A stretch of 64,000 bases of DNA from Tetragonia tetragonoides (lineage: Eukaryota > Streptophyta > Magnoliopsida > Caryophyllales > Aizoaceae): assembly GCA_038025085.1 (NCBI GenBank), contig CM076151.1, positions 7,445,001 through 7,509,000 of the forward strand, read 5' to 3'. The notes beneath the pieces are model-generated. The model saw only the letters and a list, made by a program, of their open reading frames with translations, was not told the origin of the DNA and searched no databases. Shown here in pieces: positions 48,491 to 64,000 of the stretch. A program made the translations under genes and the position numbers. Position 1 is the stretch's first letter; every line of letters starts with the position of its first letter.

Positions 48491-48864
48491 GTTGTTTTTG
48501 CTTGTTAAATAACAGGGTGTAAGTAAATGGCGATTGAGATACCCCTTGCTTGTTGCGTCATGTTCGAACTCTCGTGTTAAGTAAGGAACATATTAAACTA
48601 ATTGAACAACCATCGCAAACATTGATTCCATCAACGTAGCACCAATAAGAGGCTAGTATAGTTCCTAAAAATCAACGCAAGCATTGATCCCGTCAATATA
48701 GAACCAATAAGTGGCTAATATAGTTCCCAAAAGCCAACAGACGCAAGGTATAGGAGGTGGGGAATCGAACCCATAACTACCTTGTGGAATCGAACCCAAA
48801 CCAATTAAGAGTAAGTCTAAAACCACTAAATAGTCTGAAACCAGTAGATCACCATCCTTATTAG
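48491..48864 (-). mobile_element. SINE, family III, with 16-bp target duplication and internal duplication
   Basis: Flanked by TGTGTTTCAAACATTA (48475-48490) and TGCGTTTCAAACATTA (48865-48880). Minus-strand order: GATCTACTGGTTTCAGAC, TTTAGTGGTTTTAGAC (A-type box), two GGGTTCGATTCC blocks (B box), then TATTAGCC.CTTATTGGT twice in tandem (~60-bp repeat), then GTTGTTCAATTAGTT and CGCCATTTACTTACACCC. The same order without the duplication is at 61715-61998. Confidence 0.82.
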
Positions 48865-49534
48865 TGCGTTTCAAACATTATTAGTTGAAGACAATATAGG
48901 AAGGAATATATGCCGTACCAAAGATGGAAAGAATTTCTACATTTTGGAATATCAACTAACCTTATTTATCTTTCAGATCAGCCAAATGATTATTTTTTTT
49001 CATCGTTGTCAAAGTTATCATGGAAAACCCTTTTCTTTAGAAAGGAAAACTAAATGCATTTTATGGAACATATCCATGCACTAATAGGGGAGTTAGGGAC
49101 CACTTGGTACTTGTATAATTAGATTCATGCAATATGGTGTAGATTACAATAAAATTTAGCTTCTCTGATTCTCTGTAAGTTTATATTAAACATTGTACGT
49201 GACATGATCAATGATGCATGTATTGGCATCTAATTAGCACCTGATCTTGGGCATAAATGAACATAACACATGTTTGCCTTAGCCTCTCTGCTAAAAAAAA
49301 TGATGTTTGTTCCTAAAGCACTTCCAAAAGGAGATAATATGTCACCTTACTTAAGACTATGTCTTCAGGGATACTCTCTTTCTTCATATTTTCTATACCA
49401 TGCTAAAGGACCTCTTGGAACCTTATTCCTTAACTTGTATGCCAATGAATGTTTTTGTAAAAGGTCGGTCCTATGATATAATACCATCTCACGGTAAATC
49501 ATTAAAAGTAATACTTTCTAGTTAAAATGTAATA

Positions 49535-49790
49535 CTACCTCCATTTCGGAAAAATGATAACATTTACTTTTTGAAGGTCAAACTTTACAAACTTTGACCA
49601 TTGATTTCGGAAAAAATATAAGGATTCACAATGTAAAAATACTATCGTTGAATTCGTTTTAATTAGTACTTTCGGAAAATCTATTTTTTTATAGCTTATG
49701 TATTCATATAAACACAAATATTCATGGTCAAAGTAGTGCATTGGAGACCGTACAAAAGCAAATGTTATCATTTTTCAGAAACGGAGGTAG
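49535..49790. mobile_element. Stowaway-type MITE (Tc1/mariner)
   Basis: Ends CTACCTCCATTTCGGAAAAA and TTTTTCAGAAACGGAGGTAG are inverted repeats of the Stowaway CTCCCTCCGTTTC type. TA on each side is the expected duplication. 256 bp, foldback arms, AT-rich loop. Confidence 0.92.
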
Positions 49791-49904
49791 TATGTTTTTA
49801 CACTTGCTTGTTAGTTAAAATGTAATAATCATCCCACAGTAATACGTCTTACAAGAGTAGTTTATGTGATGTTCTTAAAAGGTCTGAAATGTACTTGTTT
49901 ATTA

Positions 49905-50104
49905 TGTTGCTCGGACTCTTCATTTCACCTTAAGTACCCGTATTGAGTACTCGACACTCCGAAATAGGTATAGATACTAGACACTGAACACTCTATTTTC
50001 AGCGAAAAACATGCAGAATTTTCACAAAAATATCCGAGTGACGAGTCCGACATGGACATGGATACTGAACACTCTGATACTTAACCGATCGAATCAGAGC
50101 AACA
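49905..50104. mobile_element. MITE with TGTTGCTC ends
   Basis: Starts TGTTGCTCGGACTCTTC and ends GAATCAGAGCAACA. Inside are GAGTACTCGACACTCC and CGAGTGACGAGTCCGAC blocks. This is a recognisable plant type (TGTTGCTCGGACTC). Target duplication not clear. Confidence 0.7.
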
Positions 50105-50714
50105 CAGCATGCATGTTCATGTGTCTATGAATACCTAATAAGCTTCTCTAACAAACAATAATGTTGTAATTAAAGGCGTAACCAGAACAAGGACCAAACA
50201 ACAACTTTATTTTGTCTTCATGGACACTTTCTTTCTTTCATGCATCTGCAGCTTCCTTCCACTGTTAAAGGACCTTCTTTGGAGCTTCCCTTAAAATAAG
50301 TGCAAACGTGTAATACATATATTCATTTGACATACATTTTCTTTGATTAGTCATAAATTATAATGCAGAATAGAATTTACTTTATACTTTTAGTTATTTG
50401 TTTTTAAACGTTTCGGGATGTGTCTGAAAAGATTATTGTGAAAGGCGACAATGGTTCATGTTGGCAGTGTTGTTGTCACATAAATTAACAGGAGTGCTAT
50501 AGCCTATATGAATATGCCTGAAACTAATTAATTAAAGAGAATCACAATTATCAAAGGGAGTAAACATTTGTGTTGTCTGTTTGGTTTAGTGTGGATTTGG
50601 CTAAGAAATTGCTCTATATATCTTATTGTCATATCTTTATACATTTGACACATCAACTTTTATATTTATTTTATTATTAAATTAGAATGCATGACAAAAT
50701 TACGGACAATTAGC

Positions 50715-51096
50715 ATAGTATTTGTATGGTGGTTACCACTAAATTGTAGTCACCATAACTATGCACTACAACCATCGATCTCAATCTCAACCGTTAATTG
50801 GTTTCACGAAATTGGGTAAGACTCGATTTGATATTACCCAATTTAGATTAATTTTTTGATGTTAGTTTGGTCATAACCAGTTATACTATCAGTCATAATA
50901 AGTTGATTATTGGTAGAATATTTATGATCGATTAAAGAAAATAATGGGTTAGAACCACGTACTAGCCAACTATTTTAATTGTTATAGTTGCAATCACAGT
51001 ACAATAAATGATATGATTTGACCAAGATGGTGATCAACGGCTGTCGTGCAAAGTTGTGGCGGCTACATTAATACCAGTAATCACCATACAAGCTCT
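50715..51096. mobile_element. MITE-like element with TTGTATGGTG ends
   Basis: Left TAGTATTTGTATGGTGGTTA and right TAATCACCATACAAGCTCTA are inverted counterparts. The interior contains ACTGTAGTCACCATAACTATG-like stretches and TAACCAGTTATACT. No ORF. Confidence 0.6.
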
Positions 51097-52425
51097 AATA
51101 AAGTTGCATTGAGATAGAAAATGGTACATAAAATGAGACAGAAGGTTTGAATTGGTGAAAATGCTAGGCCAACAAAAAAACACATCGAAAACAGCTAAAA
51201 ATAGAAATCATAACTGTGTTAATAATAGTAATAGAAATAGAAATAAAAGCGACATAGCAAAGCAAATCAGATTTTGCTATGTCAACCGTCAAGAAAAAAA
51301 AGTTACTTTTAATTGTCTGAGCGTAAGACAATTACATAAGACATTCAACTTAACAAGACTTGCATATGAAATGATGATATTCAATGTTTCTCAATGAATA
51401 TAATTATTATTTGGTGGCCGTATTACTACCAAACATTGATCTGCACTTATCAGGCCATTGTTATCCACTTATCAGCACTAGAAATCCAACATGTTTCTAG
51501 ACTGTGGGGATATTGCTCATTCAACAACCTAATCCAAATTTCATGACTTTCAGTTGATTTGTTTAATTAATCAAGATTGTGGCAAACCTTTCCAATAAGT
51601 ATGTTGATAAAATAGTGCTGACCTTTTGAACAGCAAAGTGGACCTTAAAACATGGGTCCAAGTTTTTGAATTTTGAGCCAATCCCTAATTGAGATTTCCA
51701 CACATATATACAGTTACTACTTTATAGTACTCACTAGTATATAATTTGCTGTTGGGACAACTTGTTGATAATGCCAAAAATACTATAATGTCTGACGATT
51801 GTCAGAGATAAGGAAATGCATGGTTTCTACAGTGCTGAGGATTCAGTGCCTTATATTTTGGGGGAATTGGCCAGTAATAAAGTGGTTGCCACCACTTATG
51901 AATTATGGTGCCTCTCAAATCTAGATATACATACTAGCACAAAAGAAAAAAAAAATCTAGATATACATACATGATACATTCAGCTGTGCGTCAACAGTGT
52001 TTGTAATGCTGATTCAGCTATCTAGGACCCTTTTCTGAGTATGGAGACTCCATGGAATTGACCTATAGTAAATGGTGATTGCTCTTCAAGTATGAATGAG
52101 ATTCAAAGTCACTACTAGAGGTTTTCCTAAATCCTAATCGTTAAGTACTTTAGCACCTATGAAAATAGTCAAGCAAAAAAAAAAAGCTTGAATATCCTTA
52201 TTATCTTAACAAAAAAAAAAATGAGAATTTCCAAATATACATATGATAAAATTTTCAAACTATTATCTAAATTTCCAAATGTAGAGTACACCTAATCAAA
52301 ATTTAATCTATCGTTGTCGAAGAAATGAAAAGGAAATCACACGTAGGAGTAATTACCCTACCAAGTCGTGCTCTTGTAGGAAAATTTTGGCCGACGATGA
52401 GAGTTGTGTCATTTAAGTTATTGGT
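51097..52425. other. Gene-free AT-rich spacer
   Basis: Nothing coding was supportable; a duplicated AATCTAGATATACATAC block occurs at 51919 and 51954. Confidence 0.4.
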
Positions 52426-52443
52426 AAAATCGTAACAAGTGAA

Positions 52444-52624
52444 CCAATAAGTGGTTGTTGTGAGTGGTTCGGCACTCTCATCCCTTAAGCAAGGTCGAGG
52501 ATTCAAATCTTGTGAATGGAGAAATCATTTAATGGGAGCACTTTTACCCCTTTGTGGACCGATCCGGTGCGAACAAGATTAGCCTTGGCCCAAAAAGCTT
52601 AGATGAACTTGTGGTTAAACCAAA
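52444..52624 (+). mobile_element. SINE, family II, copy 2, with perfect 18-bp target duplication
   Basis: AAAATCGTAACAAGTGAA occurs at 52426-52443 and again at 52625-52642. The 181-bp insert starts CCAATAAGTGGTTG, has A-box-like AGTGGTTCGGCACTC and B-box-like GGTCGAGGATTCAAATC, and ends GTGGTTAAACCAAAAA. The duplication's start merges with the A tail. Confidence 0.92.
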
Positions 52625-52923
52625 AAAATCGTAACAAGTGAAAGTTTGTTTTAATAATCACAAGCTCTCTTTACAATGAAAATTGGTGTTGTTTTCACCA
52701 ATTTTATCTATTTTTTCTTTTGGTGTATTTTATTGTGCCAAAAGTCCATAAAGGCCTTTTTAAATGTGGGCCAACGAGTTTTTCACCCTCCCCTTTCCTT
52801 CCCAGTGCAGAAGCCCATACATCCAGATCCAGGCCTCTACTTTTTTGGATCAAATACGACCACCGAAACTAGCCCAATCCACATCATTTTAGGTCCGGCC
52901 CAAATACTATTAATCATCATCTA

Positions 52924-52957
52924 TTGGCGGGAAACACAACATCCATTTCCCGCCAAA
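52924..52957 (+). promoter_or_regulatory. Inverted pair of E2F sites upstream of MCM4
   Basis: TTGGCGGGAAA (52924-52934) and TTTCCCGCCAAA (52946-52957) match the E2F consensus TTTSSCGC in opposite orientations, 100-135 bp before the MCM4 start codon. MCM genes are standard E2F/DP targets at the G1/S transition. Confidence 0.85.
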
Positions 52958-53058
52958 TCACCCTAAAACCCCCCGCACCCCACCTCCTCTCGCAGCCTTT
53001 ACTCATTTCCCCACTCTCTCTCCTCTCTCTCCCTCTCCCTCTCTCTCCAAACCCAACA

Positions 53059-58622
<5,564 letters not shown>

Positions 58623-59556
58623 AAGAAAATTGGAGCAGACTTTGAAATTTAGGCAATGGAGCAAACCCTTCAACGACTTCTGTCCTTGAAAAATCGACAT
58701 TCAGGTCGCTTGTAAGTCATTACTAGGCTGGTGAAATAGCTATTGTAAAGGAAGAAAAGTACATCAGCTTGTACTATTTAACTTTTAACAAATTTTGTTA
58801 TTCTTATGACAAATATTTGTTGTAATTACTCATCAGATATTTGATTTGAGCAACTATCTTTGTACCATCTGAATATTAACAAGGGAGGCTGTCAAGTCCA
58901 CATGCACTGTAGCTGCTTCCCTTTCTTCAGGTTAACTTTTTTTGAGTTGTGAGAACTGCCAATTGCACACTTGATGATATTTGTTGAGCAAGGATATGGA
59001 TTATATTATTAGGTACAAGCTGCTGAAATCTGTTTGACCAGACTTTACAGACATCAGCACCTGCTGCATACACTTCCAAGCCTCAGATATAGCAAACTAT
59101 ATGAAGTTGAAGTGTTGAACACATGGAACAAGACGATTTTGATAGACATGTTACAACTACAAGTCTACAAGAGACAATCATGACATATACAAACAATTCA
59201 GGAATCCATTTCTTGGGGGGTGCTACATAAACAGCTCTTCTGCTTGTCAAGGTGAAGGCAGCATACTATCTGATCTTCACTTTCACTGGAACCACCACTA
59301 AATGGGAGCAGTTGATATTGCTGTAAGACACCCACTTTAGTGATGATACCCGATCTATTAGTTCAACCAAAAGAACAGGTTCACAAATCACATATCTGAT
59401 ATTAGCATACAAAACACCTGTAGAATGTCCTCAAGAACATGCCACGAATTCATCCTCCAAAAAGACTGAAGCACAATTTGTAACATTATAAGCACCGAAA
59501 GGCAATCTTTGCAGCCTATCACCACAAAAAAGGGGAGGGGACAAATACAGACCCTC
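58623..59556. other. Convergent 3' region
   Basis: Probable 3' UTRs of MCM4 and of the DYW gene. No other feature recognised. Confidence 0.4.
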
Positions 59557-61269
59557 TCACCAGTAATCTCCACAGGAACAGTCCCCATTCTTGAAACGGT
59601 GGAAACGAATCCGATCTCTTACTATAATTTCCCTTTCATATATCCTGGAAATCAATTTCATAAACGAATGGCAGTCTTCACAAGATCGCAAATTCTTTAC
59701 GATCCTAATCTGAGACCCTGGCTTTGTCTTCATCAATCCAAAGGTAACAGCAAGCTTCTCGCTGTGATGAAGTAGTTGGAAAGCCTTCTCCTCATCGTCA
59801 ATTTCAAGCAAGACCTCTGAAAGTTCTGGTTTATGTCCCTCTGCTCTCAATCTCTCATCTATCTCGTCCAACTTCTCAAAAATACTATGTGCTTCAACGT
59901 GACTCGAATCTCCTGCAGTGAATTCATGTATACTACCATTGACCTCAATCTTGCTAGATCCTGGTGGCTTTACAATCCCTTGCCTGCTCATTGTTTCCCT
60001 CATAACTGCCTTATCATGCCACTTACCAGCAGAGGCATAGATATTACTGAGAAGTACACAACTATCACATTCACTAAAATCTATGTTTACTTCCTTCATT
60101 AAACGCTCTGCCCTGTCAGTATCTCCATGAATTTTACATGCCCATATAAGAGTTCTCCAAAGAACTGCATCTGCCTGAATAGGCATCTTCTTTAAGAAAT
60201 CTTCGGCTTCCATCAATTTCCCTGAGCGAGCATAAAGGTCTACTATACATCCATGGTGTTGAAGGTTAGGTTTTATTCCATATTTCTTTTGCATTTCCTC
60301 GAAGTAAAGACAACCTTCAGCAATCCAGCCAGCGTTCCTGCACGCTGCCAAAACAGCAGTCATGGTCCGTTCATCTGGCATTACGCCACACTTTTCCATT
60401 TGCTCAAACAAATTGAGAGCCTCCCTAGTCATACCATGACTTGCAAGGCCATGAATCATGGCAGTCCAAGCACACACATCCTTATCAGCAACCTCATCGA
60501 ATACTCGTCTAGCACTATCAATACAACCACATTTGGAATACATATCAATTAGGCCAGTACTAACATTAGCCCTTGAACCAAGCCCAAGTTCCTCAACAAT
60601 CCTATGAGCTCTTCTCCCAACCTCTAACGCCCCAGTCTCAGCACAAGCCCTCAAAACCGAGACAATCGTAGCATCATTAGGCTCCACCTCTCTACTAACC
60701 ATCTCATCAAATATCCTAATAGCCTCAACACACCTCCCATTATCAACAAGCCCATCAATTATCGACGTCCAAGAAACAACATCTCTCTCAGGCATTTCAT
60801 CAAACACCTTACAAGCACACCACAAATCATTACATTTGGCATACATATGGATCAAAGAATTACTTACATACTTATCAGACCCAAAACCCAGTTTACAAAT
60901 CATACAATGAACTTGTTTCCCCAACTGGGTATCTTTCATTTTACCACAAGCCTTCAAAACAAATGTGTAAGTGAAATTGTCAGGCTTTGGTACACTATCT
61001 GGAGGTTCTTGAATATGCATATTTAGAAAGAGATTAATTGATTGAAAAGGGTCATGACTGTCACAATAAGCTCTGACCATTGTATTCCAGTAATAAGAGT
61101 TTGGGGTTTCAAGAGAATTGAGGATAAGACGCGCATAATTGAGGTCACCTGAAGGTGAGAGAGCAGAGAAAGTGAAGAGCTTGCTGTAATTCTGGAAATG
61201 GGGTTCTGCTCCTGTTTTTAGTGCTTGAGCATGGAGTTGCATCGCTTGGGACATTGTTGTTACCTCCAT
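59557..61269 (-). CDS. PLS-class pentatricopeptide repeat protein with DYW domain
   Basis: An intronless 570-aa protein of the PCMP-H type. About ten P, L and S repeats are visible, with typical text such as VSNSLIHMYAKCNDLWCACKVFDEMPERDVVSWTSIIDG split across motifs. E and E+ motifs follow, then a complete DYW deaminase domain. Zinc and catalytic residues are intact: H502-x-E504, C530-x-x-C533, and the terminal CSCGDYW. Such proteins bind organelle transcripts and perform C-to-U editing. The protein begins MEVTTMSQAMQLHAQ with little room for a targeting peptide; the second Met at residue 6 is an alternative. It is shorter at the N-terminus than many DYW proteins, so a few repeats may be missing. 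The target site could be predicted only with the full PPR code. Confidence 0.95.
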   Translation of the reverse strand: MEVTTMSQAMQLHAQALKTGAEPHFQNYSKLFTFSALSPSGDLNYARLILNSLETPNSYYWNTMVRAYCDSHDPFQSINLFLNMHIQEPPDSVPKPDNFTYTFVLKACGKMKDTQLGKQVHCMICKLGFGSDKYVSNSLIHMYAKCNDLWCACKVFDEMPERDVVSWTSIIDGLVDNGRCVEAIRIFDEMVSREVEPNDATIVSVLRACAETGALEVGRRAHRIVEELGLGSRANVSTGLIDMYSKCGCIDSARRVFDEVADKDVCAWTAMIHGLASHGMTREALNLFEQMEKCGVMPDERTMTAVLAACRNAGWIAEGCLYFEEMQKKYGIKPNLQHHGCIVDLYARSGKLMEAEDFLKKMPIQADAVLWRTLIWACKIHGDTDRAERLMKEVNIDFSECDSCVLLSNIYASAGKWHDKAVMRETMSRQGIVKPPGSSKIEVNGSIHEFTAGDSSHVEAHSIFEKLDEIDERLRAEGHKPELSEVLLEIDDEEKAFQLLHHSEKLAVTFGLMKTKPGSQIRIVKNLRSCEDCHSFMKLISRIYEREIIVRDRIRFHRFKNGDCSCGDYW

Positions 61270-61360
61270 TGTTGATGATTTGATGAGAGAGACAAATTGG
61301 GGTCACACTAGCCGTGAGGGGGTGAAAGAGTGTAGGAAGGGGGTTGTTTTGTTTTATGGT

Positions 61361-61405
61361 CGGTTAACCGCGCCAAAATAAAAGTTCCATTCGGTTAACC
61401 GCGCC
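61361..61405 (-). promoter_or_regulatory. Duplicated CGGTTAACCGCGCC upstream of the PPR gene
   Basis: The 14-mer CGGTTAACCGCGCC occurs at 61361-61374 and 61392-61405, spaced 31 bp, 92-136 bp upstream of the start codon. Each has a palindrome (CGGTTAACCG); in the first the flank reads TTTTGGCGCGG on the minus strand, an E2F-like sequence. Confidence 0.5.
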
Positions 61406-61424
61406 TAAAATTGCAATAAGTGGT

Positions 61425-61557
61425 TAGTGTGGGTGGTTCGACATTTTTATTCCTTAAGTAGAGTCGAAGTTCGAAATTAATTCTTTTATGGACAGATTTG
61501 GTGTAAACATGATTAGTCTTCAGCCAAATAATTTAAATGCACCTATAGTTAAACCAA
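61425..61557 (+). mobile_element. SINE, family II, copy 3 (degenerate)
   Basis: CAATAAGTGGTTAGTGTGGG, GTTCGACATT, TTCCTTAAG, ACATGATTAGTCTTCAGCC and TATAGTTAAACCAAAAAA line up with 52444-52624. Roughly one third of the internal part is missing. Confidence 0.7.
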
Positions 61558-61714
61558 AAAATATCCCCTAATAGCAATTTTCTTGGATACTTTCGGCTTT
61601 ATCAAGATAAGTACATCCAATTCATTTTAAAACTTGTTTAGCCTAATATGTTAATACTCCCCAAGTTTTAAAAATGAGAATGTGCCACTTTTCCATTTAC
61701 CCATGAGAGCGCCT

Positions 61715-61998
61715 CATATACCAACGAATGGTAGTGGTTTAGTGGTTTCAAACTTACTCTCAAGTGATTTGATAAGGTAAGAATTAAGATCATGAATTCG
61801 AATCCTCATTCCCCTCATGTCCTGTGTCTACTGATTTTTAGAAATTATACTAACCCCTTGTTGGTGTTATGTTGACGGGGACAGTGCTTACGCTGGTTGT
61901 TCAATTAGTTAGATATGTTCGTTGCTGAACACGAAAGTCCGTACATGATGTAGCGGGGGTGCCTCGAACGCCATTTACTTGCACCCTCTTTTAAAGAG
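61715..61998 (+). mobile_element. SINE, family III, copy 2
   Basis: GGTTTAGTGGTTTCAAAC (A-type), TTCGAATCCTC (B-type), AACCCCTTGTTGGTG, GGTTGTTCAATTAGTTAG and CGCCATTTACTTGCACCC run in the same order as the minus-strand copy at 48491-48864. Target duplication not found. Confidence 0.7.
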
Positions 61999-62468
61999 AA
62001 ATAATATAAAAGTGCCTTAAAGTTAATATTGTTAATTTGTAGTTTCAAAAATTCTTTAGTTATTAGTCATACTAATATAAGATACGAAGTAGTATTAGTT
62101 TTATTTTGTGACAAGTATTAAAATCAGAGTCGGCAAAATCTAACCTGATTTGAAAACCGATTTGCTTAAGACTCAAATTCGAAATCATCCGACCTGAGAT
62201 CTGAAGTTGTGGGACAATAGTTGTTTGACTCAAAACCCCAATCTACTGAATATCCGATTTAATAGTGAACCGATCCCGACCGGACTCGACCCAAACAGTT
62301 TGCCAGGTCTAATTAAAATTGTTAAAACGGGGTGGTCTATGTGGTAGCAATACTCTCCTCTCAATCTCAAGGCTCTACAATGAAACGGGTCTCTCGATAA
62401 TAAGCCAAGGCATCACTGTCAAGAGAACGTGGTAGGGAGATTTCAGATTTGTATATTTCTGATAACCC

Positions 62469-62527
62469 TCAAATAAATAAATAAAATAAAATAAACAAAC
62501 AAATAAATAAATAATAAAATAAATAAA
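62469..62527 (+). repeat. AAAT-rich microsatellite
   Basis: Imperfect (AAAT)n/(AAAAT)n array about 160 bp upstream of the V-ATPase start codon. Confidence 0.85.
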
Positions 62528-62682
62528 ACCCAAGAAATCCCATCTCTCTCCTTGTGTCGTGACACTGTCATCAACTCCTCATCAAGAGAACACAAGGCAG
62601 AGAAACACAAACATAGAAGGGGTTAGCCAGGGGATAGAGAGAGGAGAGAGAAAGAGAAGAAGAAAAAACCCAAAAAAAATAA

Positions 62683-62814
62683 ATGGGGTGCTTCCCTCCG
62701 ATGGATCTGATGCGATCGGAGGAGATGCAATTGGTGCAGTTGATCATCCCTCTCGAATCTTCTCATCTTACCGTCTCTTATCTTGGTGATGTCGGCCTCA
62801 TCCAGTTCAAAGAT
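62683..62814 (+). CDS. V-type proton ATPase subunit a, first exon (gene runs out of the window)
   Basis: Exon 1 encodes 44 residues: [20 protein letters not shown], then [20 protein letters not shown] and QFKD. This is the highly conserved N-terminus of VHA-a proteins, closest in my memory to the tonoplast a2/a3 type. The donor after QFKD (GAT|GTCCGT) is where the family's first intron usually falls. The next expected block (the LNSEKSPFQRT region) does not occur before 64000, so intron 1 is longer than 1.1 kb. Subunit a is the membrane arm that couples the rotor to proton flow and sets the compartment. The 5' UTR is GA-rich. Confidence 0.92.
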
Positions 62815-64000
62815 GTCCGTTCTCTTTCTCTTTCTCTTGATTATTGCATTGACTTTTTCTATCTCTCCTAATTCCCCCAATTTTGATCCTTTACTTTGGG
62901 TTTTGTCTGTTTCTTTGCTCAATTTTGGTGCTAAGTTGCAATTTGGGCTTTGTGGGTTGTATGATTGATTAATTGATTGATTGATTGAATTTTGATGTAG
63001 TTTATGACATGGAATATATGCTTATTTTTGTGATGATTGTGGTGTAATTGTGGTGTTTTTTTTTAGTTAGGGTATTGTTTGATCAGTTGCGTTTGGGTTG
63101 AAAATGCGTGAAGATGAGGGATGAGGATTAGTGATTTGGTTAGATCAATTTGGTGGTTGTGAGACATTGTTGTAGGGTTTTGGATATTAGGAGTATTAAT
63201 TTTATTTAATAATTTGGAGAAAGGTGTAAGCTTTATGAAAAGATTTAGTAATGATTGATGTTTTAAGAATTGGAGTATTGTGTTTATAAATTAATATAAG
63301 TCAATGTGTTCAATGACGATGAATTTACTTGGGCATAGTTGCAATTTGACATTTTTGGGGACTGAGGACCATTGTCACTGCCCTTTGAGAATAAAGGGTT
63401 GTTGAATATGTGGAGCAATAGCATGTTGACGTGGCACTCAAAGGAGCAAGCAATGGTTTTCGCCAGTAGGAAATGCTGGGATCATAGCTTTCCGTCGTTT
63501 GACTTCTACTCTAGCTCTTTTCTCAACTCCTAAGATTCCTTCCTGGGAATAAATTGTGGATTGTGGTTTTAATCTGTCAGCTTCTTTCAAACTTGGAGTG
63601 ATAATGAAGGGAAGAGTGAGCTGTATGAATGAGTACTAGCATGCCATTTTTTCGAGACTTAGCTCATTAAAGGAAAGATTTTGTTGTATTTATGGACTAA
63701 TGACGCATTGAAATCGGAAGCATTGTTTCCTTCTGATATCGGTTAGTAGTATGTACCAAATGCGCTACTTTATGTCAAAGTGGTCACAGAATATGATGCT
63801 TACTTGGTGATAAACCAAAAAGGAGACTAAACATGGTGAGGGGCTTAAGAAGACCCTTAACTGACATGTCTTCCTAACTTCTACTTCAGTATTTCTTGAT
63901 GTGAAGGGGCATCTTGCTGCTACCCTGTGAACACTCTCTTACACCCAAGGTTGATGATGAGATTCTAATGATACTATAGAGCTTATAGTAAATGGGTGGA
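62815..64000 (+). other. V-ATPase subunit a intron 1 (incomplete)
   Basis: T-rich intronic sequence. No second exon, no repeat and no independent gene recognised. Confidence 0.6.

Noticed and set aside
48665..48874. 69-codon open frame
   Set aside because: It is contained in the family III SINE.
49535..49771. 78-codon open frame
   Set aside because: It is contained in the Stowaway MITE.

Overview
The window is nuclear DNA from a flowering plant: spliced genes with GT-AG introns, AT-rich spacers, plant-only families (BBX, SHI/SRS, PLS-DYW pentatricopeptide, plant CRM proteins) and dense small transposons (SINEs, MITEs, hAT, a TRIM-like LTR, a LINE relic). Gene content is that of a core eudicot. 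A Caryophyllales species (amaranth/spinach/beet group) is my guess from the inhibitor type and repeat style, but nothing here proves it.

Layout: (1) 14-1287 (+), 3' end of a RING-tailed KIN-7 kinesin. (2) 3543-5906 (-), double B-box transcription factor of the BBX20/21 type. (3) 5.9-13.3 kb, gene-free and repeat-rich. (4) 13333-18845 (+), an 11-exon predicted chloroplast protein of unknown function, with a GC-rich ~300-bp tandem satellite in intron 8. (5) 21501-26994 (+), complete coatomer alpha subunit (1216 aa). (6) 28047-28727, intact non-autonomous hAT element with an 8-bp target duplication. (7) 29100-29526 (+), potato-inhibitor-I-type proteinase inhibitor. (8) 30392-35811 (-), single-CRM-domain organelle splicing factor (CFM9-like) whose introns hold a MITE, a LINE relic and a SINE. 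(9) 37757-38362 (+), intronless acidic protein of unknown function. (10) 38.4-44.9 kb, repeats. (11) 44970-46446 (+), SHI/SRS transcription factor. (12) 46.4-53.0 kb, repeats. (13) 53059-58622 (+), complete 18-exon MCM4 (847 aa) with paired E2F sites upstream. (14) 59557-61269 (-), intronless PLS-DYW RNA-editing protein, convergent with MCM4. (15) 62683 onward (+), first exon of a V-ATPase subunit a.

The genes are unrelated housekeeping or regulatory loci, not an operon-like system. The least ordinary content is repetitive: several TIR elements whose interiors consist of degenerate short repeats, at least seven distinguishable SINE families (five with 14-18 bp target duplications that fix their boundaries), and an intronic satellite. 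I found no evidence of a new multi-gene system. Coding models were built by joining exons by hand at GT-AG sites with reading-phase checks; no transcript evidence was available.
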